Positions 1 through 12,770 of a stretch of 64,000 bases of DNA are shown here, in pieces. A program made the position numbers and the translations under genes. Within the stretch, counting starts at the first letter, position 1. Every line of letters starts with the position of its first letter. A model generated the notes under the pieces. That model was not told where the DNA came from, searched no databases, and saw only the letters and a list, made by a program, of their open reading frames with translations. The stretch is from the NCBI GenBank assembly GCA_000442125.1, contig KE546978.1, positions 62,001 to 126,000 on the forward strand. The letters are read 5' to 3'. The DNA is from Opeltia flavorubescens (taxonomy: Eukaryota; Ascomycota; Lecanoromycetes; Teloschistales; Teloschistaceae).

Positions 1-2435
1 GTCAAAAATCTCGCAGCATTTTCGAGAATCTCCAACTTCTGGTTGAATGGAATTTATAAATCCGACCTGACAGACCTTCTGAAAATGACGTCATGCAATA
101 AGGAGATGGTACCTAATTGTCTTAAGACTGAACGCTACGAGTTGCATTTTGATTAATTCCGGGGACGACTCCTTTTCCAAGAAACTTGCATCTACGCACG
201 CCGCTGAAATGACGGACAAATCGCGCTTTTATCATGAAAAAGGAGAAGTTCGTTTTAAATATTATGGTCCTTTTCATTTTGCCGATGAAAGGTCTACTGC
301 AGGATCCTTCAGACACGTTGATAGATTCAATGAGCACTTCTTCGGTCAGCTGACGATTGCTACGTTTGATTGGCTACTCAAGTGAAAGCGATAGTGGTAT
401 CGTGACTTGTCTTCATCCCGTTTAGCGAAATGGCCGAGGAGGCATTCTCGGATCTCGTGGCGGGGATTAGAAGCGAGTGAACGTAATAACGAACTGTTCC
501 TGGGTCATCGGTAAGTCGGGTGCCATTTGTGTAGTCAGACCAAGTGGTGCCACCCAAGGCATTCAAAAGATTTTATCTTTAGCGACGCTATATTCGCGAA
601 GGCGAGGAGCAATCACCAGCCAGGCCAATAGAGCGCCCATCTTTCCTATAATTCCCTGAAATCCTCCTTGGAGAATCACGCTTGGAACATGTTACTGTTA
701 TACTTGGCCACTTCGAAGCGGTGCGTATGACTCAAGGACCGATGGCAAGCACGCCGCCGATATATCGGATCGATTTACTTTCGTTGACAAAACCATCGTC
801 GACGAGGAAAACCGAATGCTAGGGAACGATCACGCTGATCTCTTGACACACTACATCTATATGTAAGAGAAGATGGTCTTCTATGCCTGTTTTTGGCTTG
901 GTTCAGCCGCATGTGAGGTCTGAATCTGCAGGCGCTCCGCGATCATGAATGGTGATAGGTCCGCTTGCCCGTCTTAGCTTGGAAGTATTCATATTAAAAG
1001 ATGCTATGCGATAAGGAACTTCTATCAACTTGAAGGCTTAAAACTCGTGAGCTATTTAGTCCAAACACCACGTTTCGGTCCCTAAATCGGTATGATCTTT
1101 CCCTATAACTCTCTTTCGTTTCTCGGCTCCATAAGGTTGCTACTTCTCGCGAGTCCTAGTTCTACAAGCCCCGTGCAGCCGCCTACTACTTTTATATCTG
1201 GACCTGGATGTCCCGTTGAGAGGTTCCCCAGCTGTTTATCTACCGCCCGTCTCCCTTGGGCCAAGGTGAAAAACTCTCTTCACAATTGCAGTAGTAAGGG
1301 AGAATAGACGCTAAGTAGTACAGCTTCAGGAGTGACTCATCTCAGAACCTGAGGAAGCCTCTTTACTCCGGCGCCCACCATGGATTGGAATAAACAATTG
1401 TGTTTAACGCAGGCATCACTCCAAATGCTGCCAAGCTGATAGCGAGTATCTTTGCAAATATGTATGATATCTGGAAGGATATCGCAGATCATGTGAATCG
1501 ATCGCCAGTCGAGACGTATCTAGCACCATTCAAGAACATCAGATGGACTGAGACCCTAAATATACAGCGTAGAAGGATACTGAACCCTCTTTAAATCGGC
1601 GTCACCGCTTATTAGATATTACGCAACATCTTTAACGAGGCAAGTATAGCCTCGAGCATGTCCATGCCACGATCTGGCAGTCCTCGGCACAATCGCATTC
1701 CAGCTTGGAACCTGGATCGCTGGATATCGTAAACCATGATAGGCGTCCCACCTCGCCGGTGAGTCAAATCATTCGGATGCTGGACTCTTTCACAGGGACG
1801 ACAAGATCAACGGGTTTACAAACTTCCGATGCCTTTGAAATCCTAATATCACCACCGATTAATTCGCCGTCCAATCCCCGTGATCGGCTCCAAGATAATA
1901 GCGCGTCTCAGCCATGCGTTCCCCGGCGACCAAGGCGCTTACTTTACCCGACAATGTAGAAAACTCGATGGCTCAAATTTGCCTGACGCAGCTGTTACCT
2001 AATCATCATGGGGAAGTGATTTCTTTCTCGACGCTGCGAACAAATGATCCCTGGTTGCAAAATACCAGCAAGAAGGGGTTGTGACTCTTCATTTCCCCGT
2101 GCGAGCTTCCCGGCCCCGGTCAGCCGGACTTGCATCTCCGCAGGACCGGATTGATATCACGGTCTTCACTATCGGTGTACCAAGAGATCCCACCCCCGTT
2201 GACTTTCGATGCTCTAGCTATCACAATATGAAACTGCATCAACCGTGTTGCGCAGGGATTAATGGGACTACGAGTCTACTTATACCATTGTGAGAGGTGG
2301 TATTCAGAGTAGCCGTCGTGCGAATACGTTTAATAAAAGTCGGGAGTAGATCTGGTGGAAGCCAGCGGTATGTTCGCATAAAAAGGACGGCCCACTCCCG
2401 AGCGGTAATAATTTTCTTCAAGGTCTACTCTTAAA
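1..2435. other. Gene-free stretch at the left edge
   Basis: Only short overlapping open frames on both strands are present, none above about 84 codons. I recognise no protein family, tRNA or repeat here. Base composition is balanced, so it does not look like a RIP-mutated transposon. It may be intergenic DNA or the eroded remains of something I cannot identify. Confidence 0.5.
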
Positions 2436-3179
2436 TCAAGGACCCCCCTGCTTCAACAGCGGCGTATTCTCACCCTCCTCCTCCTCAACCCCTGACTTCC
2501 GTCTCCTCCCCCCGTCCCTACTACTCTCGCCTACCTCACCACCTTCCGCAGTCTCCAGCATCTCCAGCGGCGTCACCCTTTTATCCTTCTGCCCCAACAA
2601 TTTCTTCCCCGCCCCCTCCATCGGCAAATAAGTATCCGGGGTATTATCCTCCGCCGTCTGCCTCACAGCTTGATACATAGCCGCCACATCCTTGATCACG
2701 GCATCGACATCTAACTTGCAATCTTCGTGACTGAAATCTCTCTCTCTGTCTTCGACATACTCCCTCAATTTCCTCAACCCAAATTGATACTGTTTGATCC
2801 TATTCGGCAGCCCCTGGCCCTTCAAGTACGTTTGAATACCCGCGATGACTGTATTCGCGCTCCCGAGGATGGTGATGATGATATGTGGGCCGGAGGCGGC
2901 GCTGAGGGCGGTTAGGGTGGCTGCGATTACGATCTGGCCCAGGAAGGAGATGGAGATTAGGGAGGAGGTGAGGTAGTATTCTGCTGTGGACTTTCGCTCT
3001 TCGGAAATGATGCGCCGATAGATTCCTTGGTTTCGGGCGGCGCGCTTGGGGTCGCGGTTGTGGATGGTGGAGGGGGTGGAGATGCCGACCATGTGTCGGA
3101 ATTTTGTTAGTTTGGGTGGTGCTGCGGTTTGAGGATCGTGGGTGGCTGCGTCGCGCTCGGGGTCGGGGGATGGAGGCAT
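2436..3179 (-). CDS. Fungal SLATT-type two-TM protein
   Basis: A 247-residue protein from the ATG at 3179. The open frame runs further upstream, but the extra 67 residues look untranslated. Two adjacent hydrophobic segments follow a basic stretch: one around YYLTSSLISISFLGQ, the second around PHIIITILGSANTVIAG. After them comes the family-typical KGQGLPNRIKQYQFGLRKL, then a helical region and a low-complexity Glu/Arg tail. This layout matches the fungal branch of SLATT (SMODS and SLOG-associating 2TM effector) proteins, thought to act as membrane effectors downstream of nucleotide or stress signals. Membrane location follows from the sequence; any role in immunity is inference from the family. 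Single exon. Confidence 0.75.
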   Translation of the reverse strand: MPPSPDPERDAATHDPQTAAPPKLTKFRHMVGISTPSTIHNRDPKRAARNQGIYRRIISEERKSTAEYYLTSSLISISFLGQIVIAATLTALSAASGPHIIITILGSANTVIAGIQTYLKGQGLPNRIKQYQFGLRKLREYVEDRERDFSHEDCKLDVDAVIKDVAAMYQAVRQTAEDNTPDTYLPMEGAGKKLLGQKDKRVTPLEMLETAEGGEVGESSRDGGRRRKSGVEEEEGENTPLLKQGGP

Positions 3180-3964
3180 GGAGACGGTGAGTTGGGGGGA
3201 AGAGAGGTGCCACAATGTTTTGCCTGCAAACTGATCTTCGAAGAAACAAATCGAGGGGAAAGACCAACATCGTGAGAGAAAGCGGGGGGTAAAGCATATA
3301 CAGCTTTGTATATGTAGAGTTACGTAGGCGCGCATGTTGCACTTACGCGGGAGAGTTCGGACACAGAAATAATTGGACACATGCCAAAAGACATAGTCAG
3401 ACTTGTTTTGAAGGGTAAATGACTTATCTGGACTAAGTACAAATTAGGGTCTGCTGAGACTGCGGAACGAACCTACAGTACTCACTTCGGCAGCCAATCG
3501 TCCTCTACAAACAGTCAGTCAAAGCTTATACTCAACGGATGACATTCGCAATAAAGCGCATCGATTTTCATGACTGAATGTTCACAGGGGAGATGAGACC
3601 AGCTGAAAGAATGTATTTGTGCATAAGTACATAAGACTTTATTGACTTGAGGAGATTTCTCCCATGGAGAATCCCCAAAAAATTGAGGTTAAGGCTATCA
3701 GTGCGCATATGATTACCCGATTCGACATGATCGATAATGTAATACGAATCAACGCTAAGCAAAAGGGGTTAAGGCCAGTATTTGCACTTGTTGCATTGAA
3801 TCTCGTCCGCGGATGATAATCTAAGGAATACTCTCTCCTTCTCAAAAGTGAAAAGAATCAAGTTCGTGTTCCATGACACGTAGCATCGCAGCAGACATTC
3901 ATCATAAACTGTCAAATCTCGAGACACACCATAAGCCAAAACCATACCACAGTGATGTACGAAT
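3180..3964. other. Intergenic region
   Basis: This stretch lies upstream of the SLATT gene and downstream of the multi-TM gene. It holds short shadow frames only. I see no repeat or RNA gene. Confidence 0.5.
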
Positions 3965-6386
3965 TCACGATCCCCTCCCCGCAGCCTCATGCTGCTTCTC
4001 CTCCCGTCCCAAATCCCTACTACTCAGACTCCCATCATCATCCTCCCCTCTCCTATCTCCATCCATCCGTGAAAGCCTCGCCCGTCCATCCGCCACCCAG
4101 ACCCACCCCCCAGCTTCAGTCCTCTTAATCCCCACCTTGTGCGCCTTCCCACCGCTCCCTTCCCCCTTCCCCCTATGATGCTCACTATACAACTCATCAA
4201 TATCACTCACAGCCTTCTCCTGCGTACTACTCTGTTCAAAGAACGCAGCCGCCAGCCCATCAACCGTCAACCTTGACTTAACCTGCTGCGCTTCTCTTGG
4301 TCGAGTGATTAGCCAAGCTAACACAGCTACGAAGATTGAAGCCAGCGCGTAGAATGCTTGGAGCCCGATGAGGAAGTAGAGTGGGATTTTGGGAACTCGG
4401 GTAAGCAGTTCCGTATTATTCCGGGATTGTTCCAGCATATTGAGTGTAGGTGTGTGGATCCCCGCCGTCAACGCCACCGCAGCGCGGGAGAACTCGTTAG
4501 AGAATTTATCTGCGACGTCCTGCGGGGCGGTCTTGTATGCTGCCAGGGCCGCAGCACCTTGGAGGGCGAGATGCCCCAGGGCGGAATCGATGGCGAAGGG
4601 AGCGCTGAAGATGGCGCCGTAGGCGGGGGGTGCGAGCGAAGTGTAAAAGCCCTGTTCTTGGTCTTGTTCACGCAGGATCGTGCCGTTGACCCAGGCGTAG
4701 ACGGTTCTGTAGATTGTGGAGGTGCAGTTGAGGATGAAGACGTTATCACCGTTGACGAGCTGGAGGTAGTTGCCATTAGTCATGTTTCTGAAGATATCGC
4801 TTGAAGTGTCTATGGGAGGGAAGCCCTTGGACCAGGTGAGGAAATGCATTGGGTTTTGGAGGCCGAAGAGGTCGGTAGTTTGATTACCTAGGCCAATAGG
4901 ATCTTGGTGCTCGGCGTCTTTGAAGAATTGGATACCGGTCATGGACATGTTGCTTGATGCCATTGCCATTTCTGGGTCCACGCCAACTTGGCCAGGGTAT
5001 GTGAACGAAGGAGAGGAGTAGCCTGGACAGTTGAATCCGGGGCCGGAGGGATCGATCTGGCAATCTTGAGTCATGATCCTACATTGCGTCGTGACACTTG
5101 TTGTATTTGCAAGGAAATCCAGGTTCAGCCCTAAAGCGCCGTCGCTGAGGAAAAAATACTCTTTGTTATCTTGAGATGAGTAGTTGTAGATTGTGTTGAC
5201 TGGGGAATTGCCGAGCAAGGTTTCCGCCGCTTGTTGAGCTCCCCGGATACCCTGCTTTATCCATGTTGTACCTTCATGGGTGTAATTCCATGTCTCGATA
5301 CTGCAAGGATATCCACAAACTGCACTTGCATTGCTGGGGCAAGCCTGCTGCTCGAAATTTCTGAAAGCACCGCATTGATTTGGATCAAAGTCACGTCCGA
5401 AAGAGGATGAGGATACGTTATGCCGCTGGAGAAGAGGCACATTCATCGGGCGGAGGCTGACAGCGAACCACGTGTCTACTGCTCCAATGAGGAGTCTGCC
5501 AGGTGGTCAGCGCCTACTTCAGAAAGAACACAAGCAGATGATAAGGGTACGACGCCGACTATATCCAATCTCATACCATAAGTGAGTGCACACAGATAGG
5601 ACTACTCACGTCATGAAAAGAATAGAGCTCAATGCCCCAAACACCAAGGGCACAGGCTGGACCAATCGTTCGTGGTTTTTCCACCGATAGAGAATGACAT
5701 CGCCTAGTGACTTTGGGGTATGGGCTTGGAGCACTTTGATGAGGATGGAGGTTTGATGAGGTGTCGGTAGTTGATCCGAATTATCACCCTTGGTAGCATC
5801 CAAAATGCGACGTCCAGCAAAGAAAGCAACCACCTAGTAGAATCACATAGTCAGTCACCATCGACGAAGTCGGATTGCTTGACCAGAGAAGGTCACGGGA
5901 TGTTTGAAAGAGCTGCATCTAGGATGACAGCAGTCCACCTACCCCCATCGAAGCTCCCGTGATCAAAGGAATAATTTTACTCGTCCACGATGCTATGGCA
6001 GCCAAGGTAGCAGGATTGTAGCGGACAAGGTAGGCATCTCGTCCTCCGGTGGATGCGAACGTCAGAACCCAATCCTTGAGATTGGAATCCCAAACATCAT
6101 CGTTCACGGGAGCCTGGAGCTTCTGCCATCCAGCATCAAGATAAACGCGATTTCGGAGTATGAGTGTGAGTAGAGCGACAGATACGATTATGACTGGAAC
6201 ACATGGTAGGAGCGCTCCTTGGATGATATCGGTTATGGCACCTCCAACCTTCGTCTCGGGTTGCCTTTGTTTCTCGGTCACCTTGGCGGGTGAATCTGGG
6301 TTTGCGACTTCAACGACGGTCACTCCATCTTTCGCACTGTGAGTTTGCTTCTCTGTAGGTGTGCCAGACCTGGAGGAGGAAGCCAT
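3965..6386 (-). CDS. Large multi-pass membrane protein of unknown function
   Basis: Three exons join in phase: 5943-6386, 5610-5833 and 3965-5495. Donors are GTAGGT and GTGAGT, acceptors TAG and CAG. The product is 732 residues. A Ser/Thr-rich cytosolic N-terminus leads to a TM helix at about residues 57-78. Further hydrophobic segments lie near residues 135-155 and 205-240. A long, probably extracellular part of some 350 residues follows, with many N-x-S/T sequons and paired cysteines. A last TM helix (YFLIGLQAFYALASIFVAVLAWL) precedes a charged cytosolic tail. Similar proteins are common in Pezizomycotina without known function. I assign only a membrane location. Confidence 0.75.
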
Positions 6387-7507
6387 TGCAAGGACCAGAT
6401 TTGAAGAACTCCGACAGCAGTAAAAGCTCTCTAGGTTGGGAGGGGTCGGCCGAAGGCCGTTGGTTGGATTTCTAAGACATATATGCTCTTTTGGTCGTTC
6501 ACTTCAGCCCACTTGGAGCAGGGTCTGGTACGGGTCTGAGCAAAGATAATTGGTCAGTCGTGTCAGCACGATGGCTCGTTCGCACAAGGCGAGCATGGGT
6601 CTAGATCCGTGGAAAGCGTGGTAATTGCTAAAGGCTGCACGTGTTATACCACATCCACCTAAGGCTCTGAGTGGTCGCCAGCGACGGTGTGAGTAGCCAT
6701 GGGGGAAACGTGGTCGAAGATTGAGGACCATCGATAAGAAAGCCTCTGGCAGTACTGATTGGAAGACCAGAAAAATCGTAGGTGGTGCAAACCACTTGTC
6801 AGCTCAGCCATGACCATACTAAGGAGTTCTCGACTGATCTTGGCGCTCGTGGGCCACTCATGAATGACCGTCTAACCCGAAGTCTTGCGCTTGTGGTTCA
6901 GCTATCTCAAGCCACACCCAAAGTTTCCAGTTCAGGAATCAGGAAGTCACCTTTAGGTTGTGAGACCCCGCGTTCTAGGCCCGTTCAAGGACGAAGATCG
7001 TACGGTACACTATCCTTGTAGCGAGCGAGAGCCAACTTCAACGTCGACTCACTTTCACTCTTACACACATATAGAAAAAGAGGGAAGAGCTTCCAGCATT
7101 CACCACCTACCTGATGTTGCTTTCAACGACTGCATAAGCAATGACAGTTGCAAAGGCAGCACGTCGAATCGTTGTACATCAATCTCGCGAAGGCAAACGC
7201 TGCAATGCTCGCAGTACGAAATGGCCTCGTAAGGCTGTCAGCTAGATCAACTAGACCCTGATCGTGCTGAAAACTACTAGCGGTATGAGAGCTACAACCA
7301 TATACCTACGTAGTGGTTTAGCATTGTCCCGATATTTCTGTGTACCGTTTCTTGACACTGACTCTCTTCGCAGTTCAAACCACCCAACTGGATAACATCT
7401 AGTAGCAACAACATATGGCTTTGCGATCGGTAGGTATATTTCATCTGTAGGGATCACCGGAGTTTACAAGCCCTCATCTACTCTCTCCCCTTCGTCTCCC
7501 CTCACCC
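6387..7507. other. Intergenic region
   Basis: About 1.1 kb between the start of the membrane-protein gene and the 3' end of the NRPS-like gene. Short frames only; no RNA gene or repeat seen. Confidence 0.5.
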
Positions 7508-9361
7508 CTATCCATCAGCATCCATCCCATCAACCAACCCCCTAAACCTCTCCCCCGCCATCTTTCGCGAAACATACCCCTTCGTCGTCGTCGGCATCCC
7601 CTCTCCCCTTTCCAATATCACCACTCGATCTTTCTCAATTCTCGTGGGTGGGTCTTTATACTCGTCCCTGTTGACTCTCTCCAGAATAGGCCATACGACC
7701 TCTTCTTTGAACTTCCCTGCCTTCACAATAATGTTCTCCTCCTCAGTCCACTGTGTTGTTAGGGTCCCGCTGACTTCAATGAGTAACACCGGTCTCGATC
7801 TGCCATTCCCAAGGACGAGGGCGTGTTTGATCTCCGGATGCGCATTGAGGGCATTTTCGAGAGGAATGGGGAATAACATCCGCTTTCCATCTTTCCTCAT
7901 ACTGTTGTTATCGGGACCATTTGACGGGGATGATAGAGGTGATGAAGATGAAGGAGAGAGCGTAATAATATCATCCTTCCTCCCTCTAAACCTCCAAAGG
8001 TCAGGTTTTGACGTATGTGGCGTGTAGAGATCTTTCGTTCCGTATACGCTTTCCAAGTGTGGGAGGGTGGAGAACACTGGCTCTGGATCCCATTTACTTT
8101 GTTCTTCTTCTTCCTCCTTTGTAATGGTAGTAGTAGTGGTGCAGGATGATGAATCTTGCCCTCCTCGACCATCTCGACGAATGATTTCAAGCTCGTACAG
8201 ATCGGAGAGGATATGCTGGAATCTATACGGTATCACTGGAGAAAACTTCGTATATTCCCAATCTTCACTGTCGTCTGTGACCTCTGTCGGTATGGGCCCT
8301 GTTTCAGAAGAACCGAGGAGTGTCACAAGCTTTGTTCGCGCTGCAATTTGGGAGCCTAGATGCGAGGGGCAGGGTCCCCCCGTATATGCAAAATATTTCA
8401 AATGCCTCAAGTTATCCAAAAATTCTTCATTAGCGACAATATCCGGATACATCGTCGGCAATGAAGCTACAGCCTGCACGTTCGCGTTTCGGTGTATGGT
8501 ATCAAGGAGTTGTGCCGAGGGCCGCACAGTTGGCGCGAGGACAACGATCCAGCCGAATTCGACGTTGATGGATAGCATGGTGAAGATACCAGCAGCTATG
8601 GAGATGGGGATTGCGAGTAAAACGCGCAGACCGCTCCAAAGGTGGAACAGATGTGGGCGACCATCGGGTGTATTCTGAAGCCGCGAGGCAGTGGCCACAG
8701 AACCATGGGTAAGCTGTATGAGTTTGGGATTTCCGGTCGTGCCTGAGGAATGGACTTGAACGAAAGGATCTTTCCATGCCTCGATTAGAGTTTTTGTGAA
8801 TGGAAAGTTTGGAACGGGGGAGTCTTGAAGCCAATGGTCCAGTTGAGGGAGGACTATACTACTAATCTTGCGTTTCTCCAAGATCGACGTGGCCATGGGC
8901 GGAGTCTCCTGCGGATGAAGCAGATACTTACATTGAGATGCCTCGAATAGAACCAAGCGGTCCTCCACACTGGCATTCGGACTACTGGACAAAGCCTAGG
9001 GATTGAAGGTCAGCTCCAACCACCTTACAGTCAGGCCCGCTTGTAGTATACTTACATTCCAACCCGTCTTAACGCACGCAAGTGTCAGGATAAGATGTGT
9101 CGCATCATGAGGTCCAATATACGACAGAGTTTCGAAGCTCCGACTTTCCCCAATCTCATCCTTAAGCCACCAGGCACACCGATTTACCGCTCTCGAAAAG
9201 TCGCTGTAGGTGACATCTCGCCAGCCGCCTTTACCATCATCTCCGTGTGGTATAGACAAGAATATTCTGTTAGGTGTTTCAGCAGCGATGGCATCGATAT
9301 TGCTTGGAAGAGGCTCGTGCTTGGACGGGNCAAAAGATGTTTGTTTGATGCTAGAGCCCAT
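7508..9361 (-). CDS. NRPS-like adenylate-forming enzyme, adenylation domain only
   Basis: Two exons, 9056-9361 and 7508-8995, join in phase 0 (donor GTAAGT, acceptor CTAG) to give 597 residues. The N-terminus (IDAIAAETPNRIFLSIPHG) is typical of fungal NRPS-like adenylation domains. The core nucleotide-binding signature SSGTTGNPK lies at about residues 185-193, followed by YTGGPCP and GSSETG (A5 region). The family activates a carboxylic acid as an acyl-AMP. Most fungal NRPS-like proteins continue into a carrier domain and a reductase or thioesterase. Here a TAG closes the frame right after the adenylation C-subdomain (TTTKGYVSRKMAGERFRGLV), so no carrier serine is encoded. The divergent neighbour is an O-methyltransferase. 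An ambiguous base lies in exon 1 at 9330. The substrate cannot be read by eye. Confidence 0.85.
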
Positions 9362-10131
9362 ATCTACGATCCAGATAGGGGTAAGAAAGCGACTTCGATA
9401 GCTATGGACCAGCTTCTCCTACGCTCAGGCCCTTGGATATCTGTCCTTGTTTTCATTAAGAGAAACAATTTGGGGGCCGGAAAAGGCCCAGCGCCAACGA
9501 ATAAGTCCTCCTCCAGTACACCATGATTTGCATAGCAGGCAAGCAAGGCTGTTCCGACATGCCCGCCAACCTTGCATATGCTCGTGGAGTGGCGTGGATG
9601 CCGGCTTGACGTGGGATCAACCGGTCGCGCTGCGGCAGATCTTCCCCAAAATGCCGGGGGTGTCAGGCACCCCAGTCTTGTCTGTCAGCTGACGTATGTG
9701 GCACCATGCAGGTGGGTGGGAAGTGTGCGTGGGGCATGCAGGTTGTTTGCAGGCACTCAAATTTCAGGCAAAAAGAAATCAAGTCAAAATTGCGCACCGG
9801 CAAATGCAAAGACCGATCGACCGATCCTTCGAAAGTAGAAGATATCCACACGTCAGATGGCGTTCCGTGCCGTCAGCCCGCTAGACCTAGTATTCCGACT
9901 TGATAGGTCATCAAGACTTCACTTACCGCCGTTCGTAGCCTTGTGGGCTGGTGGGATCCATAAGGCTACCATGAGGCTGCGTTACCGAGTTTGACAGCCT
10001 TATGTGACACAAGCGACAACGTGCGGTAGTTCATCTGTGGTCATTGCCATTTCTGCCACCGGCGTGCTTACTATGGCCTCTGAGTATCACACTTACTGTC
10101 TCAGGAGGGATATCCACATCATCCGCACACT
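9362..10131. promoter_or_regulatory. Shared promoter of the NRPS-like and O-methyltransferase genes
   Basis: A 770-bp gap separates two divergent start codons, which would suit co-regulation. I found no specific binding site I can defend. Only short shadow frames are present. Confidence 0.45.
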
Positions 10132-11791
10132 ATGGACCCTTCCAAGTCATCGCTACCCTGCCTCTTGAGACAACAGGCGCGCAAATGCGAAAAGTACGCC
10201 GAGATCTTGAGCCAGGAGAAGCTGGAAAATGTCGACGACATACGACGAGAAGCACTCTGTGAAGCGCGAAAGCTGGTGGAGGTTCTCGCGACCCCAAAGG
10301 AGAGACTTTCTGAAAAAATGTTCGCGGTAATCGAGTTCGCCATCCGAGTTTTGCTGAAGTGAAAAGAACATCGAGTAACGTCTTGCAATAGCCGAACCTC
10401 AACCTGTGCATACGAGTAGCACTTGACATGGACCTGTTCCGACTTCTCGTACAGAATGAGGATAAATCGATGAATCTCGAACAACTCCATGCAGGGATAT
10501 CTTTACCCTCTCAAAATGGCGTGCACGTCGCTAATGGAGAAGTGTTCGAGTCGGCGCAGCGGGATATCCTAAGTAAGAGACTATCGCACTATCTTATTTC
10601 AATCATGCACGAATGCAAAACCTGACGCATTCTCTAGTTCGAATCCTCCGCGCCATCACAGCAGCCGGTCTCATCGAAGAGACCAAACCGGAAGTCTTCA
10701 CGGCCAACAGCATGACTCGAGCGCTGTGTGAACCTGCAAACGCAGCCATGTTTAAGCACTGGTGAGTATAGCAGCCTTCGAACGCGATGGAATACTGTCA
10801 TTGACGGAGATCATACAGTTTCGATGTCGTCCTACCATCTCTCGTCCAGACGCCAACATATCTTGCAAGGAACAACTACACCCTCTCACCCACCGAAACA
10901 CCGTTCCAGTTTACGAACCAAACAACGATGCCCTACTTCGACTGGTTGGCCGCACATCCCTCGCTACATTCACGATTCAACACCGCGATGCAGGGCAACC
11001 GGCTTGGGAAGCCCTTCTGGGCCACCTGGTACCCTGTGCGGGAGCGCTTGCTTTCCACCTTCGATGTCTCCGATAGCCTTCTATTTCTCGTTGATATTGC
11101 GGGTGGGACCGGTCATGATCTCTTGCGACTTCAGGAAGAGTTGGAAAAGCGGGACCCAGAGAAACATCAAATATTGCGCGAGAAGAGAGCACTCGTCCTT
11201 CAGGATTTGCCGCGAGTGATAGATGCTGTATCAGAAGAGACTGGCCGATTGTTGGATGATGCGGGTGTGAGGAGGGAGAGTTATGATTTCTTCAGGCCTC
11301 AGACGATTATAGGTAAATCCCTTTTTTCTCTGCCTCCCTGCCGATATTCCTTGGGCTAGGATAATTGCTTGGATATTTGTCTTTCCGGCAAAAACATGCA
11401 GGGGAGTCAAATCAGGAATACCATTGGCTTACAAGTCCCAGGTGCACACGTATATTTCATGCACTTCATCCTGCACGATTTCCCCGACTCCACAGCTCGG
11501 CAGATTCTCTACAACACAGCTTTGGGCATGGAACCTAACAGCTCAACTTTGCTATTGAATGAAATTGTGCTTCCACCGCAGGCAAAGGTACCATTGCAGA
11601 TGGCGCTTTGGGACGTGCAGATGATGATTGTTCTGGGTGGACGGGAGAGAACAGAGAAGGACTGGAGGGCGCTGGTGGATAGTGTGCAAGGTTCGGACAC
11701 GGGACAGAGTGTGAAGTTAGAGATTGTTCGCGTTTGGAGTCCTCCCAATGGACTGGGCGAGGGGATCATTGAGATCGTAAGGCGTGTGTAA
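10132..11791 (+). CDS. SAM-dependent O-methyltransferase
   Basis: Five exons join in phase: 10132-10326, 10392-10572, 10638-10761, 10819-11312 and 11442-11791, giving 447 residues. The first intron had to be placed at a GTAATC donor so that the family-typical PNLNLCIRVALDMDLFRLL follows directly. An N-terminal helical dimerisation part is followed by SAM-binding motif I, VDIAGGTGHD, at about residues 258-267. The catalytic-base motif FILHDFPD has its His near residue 343. The C-terminus carries the LGGRERTEKDW element of fungal natural-product O-methyltransferases. The enzyme should methylate a hydroxyl of a small molecule in the cytosol. Its divergent arrangement with the adenylating enzyme suggests one pathway, but that is inference. 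Confidence 0.9.
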
Positions 11792-11880
11792 GTAGTGATT
11801 TGATCATAGATATTTTGTCAATCATCCCTGCAGTTCCGAGTGACCCAAGGCACAAGTCCCCTATCGAATCGAGGTGTATT

Positions 11881-12770
11881 TCAAACCTCCTCTACAATCT
11901 CCACTCCCGGCTCTGGTGCAATTTCTTCCCCAGCGACCTTCCTTACCGCATGAGCAACAGTTGCCGGTTGACTCATAGCAGGATTATGCCCTGCGTCACA
12001 CCTCCAAACAGCCCATTTTGCACCTCCGACATCTGTAGTCTTAGCAATCATACGCCGTTGCAGCTGTTCCGGAATTCCTTGGTCATTCGTACAGATCAGA
12101 TAAGTCAAATGAGGACACTGTTGACCTTGACCACCGGGAACACTGCCCCAACACGGGTTCTGCGCAGCTGAGCAAAAGGTAGCGTATGAATGCGGTTGGG
12201 CCACCGCAATCCGTGAACTTGCTAGTTCAGGATCGACGTCGTTGAAGAAAGCCGTTTCAACGCCCTTGATGAGAACGTAGGCTGGGTCGTTAGGCTACCA
12301 GAAGATAACCATGTTCATCAGCGCATCGTTCCCAGTTGTTGAAGGGCTGCACCAACATCAAGTTCGAGAAATGGGGGCATTTTATCATCCAAGATACCCA
12401 TCACGCTTTCTCCTTTGCAGCCAACAAAAGCACTCATTACTAGGCAATGAGTGACACCGCCTTTACGAGCATCGGTCTTCTCATATCCTCTGACACTTTC
12501 AGTGACGACAAACCCACCATAGGAATGTCCAATGGCGATGATTTCCTTTTCTTCGTCAACCAGGCTTTTCAATTCTTTCCTGATCACGTCGGCGTCTTCG
12601 AGATGAGAAGGAACTGGCGGTCGGCCACCAGAACTGGGTAGAGAAGGTGTGACGGTCGGATATCCGTGGTCAGCTAGTATTTTGCAGACGGGATCCCACA
12701 CAGAACCGTTGTCCCATGCCCCGTGTACAAAAAGAACGGTGGGCTTGCTTGTTGGTGAGCCGCCTGGCAT
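11881..12770 (-). CDS. Alpha/beta-hydrolase, esterase type
   Basis: Two exons, 12357-12770 and 11881-12294, separated by a 62-nt intron (donor GTTGGT, acceptor TAG), give 275 residues. I chose the second ATG (12770) because family members begin close to the first strand (KPTVLFVHGAWDNG). An upstream in-frame ATG at 12824 would add 18 residues. The oxyanion region HGAWDNGSVW is at about residue 16 and the nucleophile elbow GHSYGG at about 81-86. A C-terminal CDAGHNPAMSQP carries the likely catalytic His. The fold matches small cytosolic esterases of the AB_hydrolase-6 (PF12697) group. It converges on the O-methyltransferase gene with only 89 bp between stop codons. The substrate is unknown; the donor is weak, so that junction is less certain. 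Confidence 0.75.

Noticed and set aside
1-2435. Considered as a decayed transposon
   Set aside because: No terminal repeats, no AT bias and no transposase-like fragments were found.
4358-4804. 148-codon plus-strand frame
   Set aside because: It is the antisense shadow of the third exon of the membrane-protein gene.
8067-8678. 203-codon plus-strand frame
   Set aside because: It is the antisense shadow of the NRPS-like adenylation domain, which has clear motifs.
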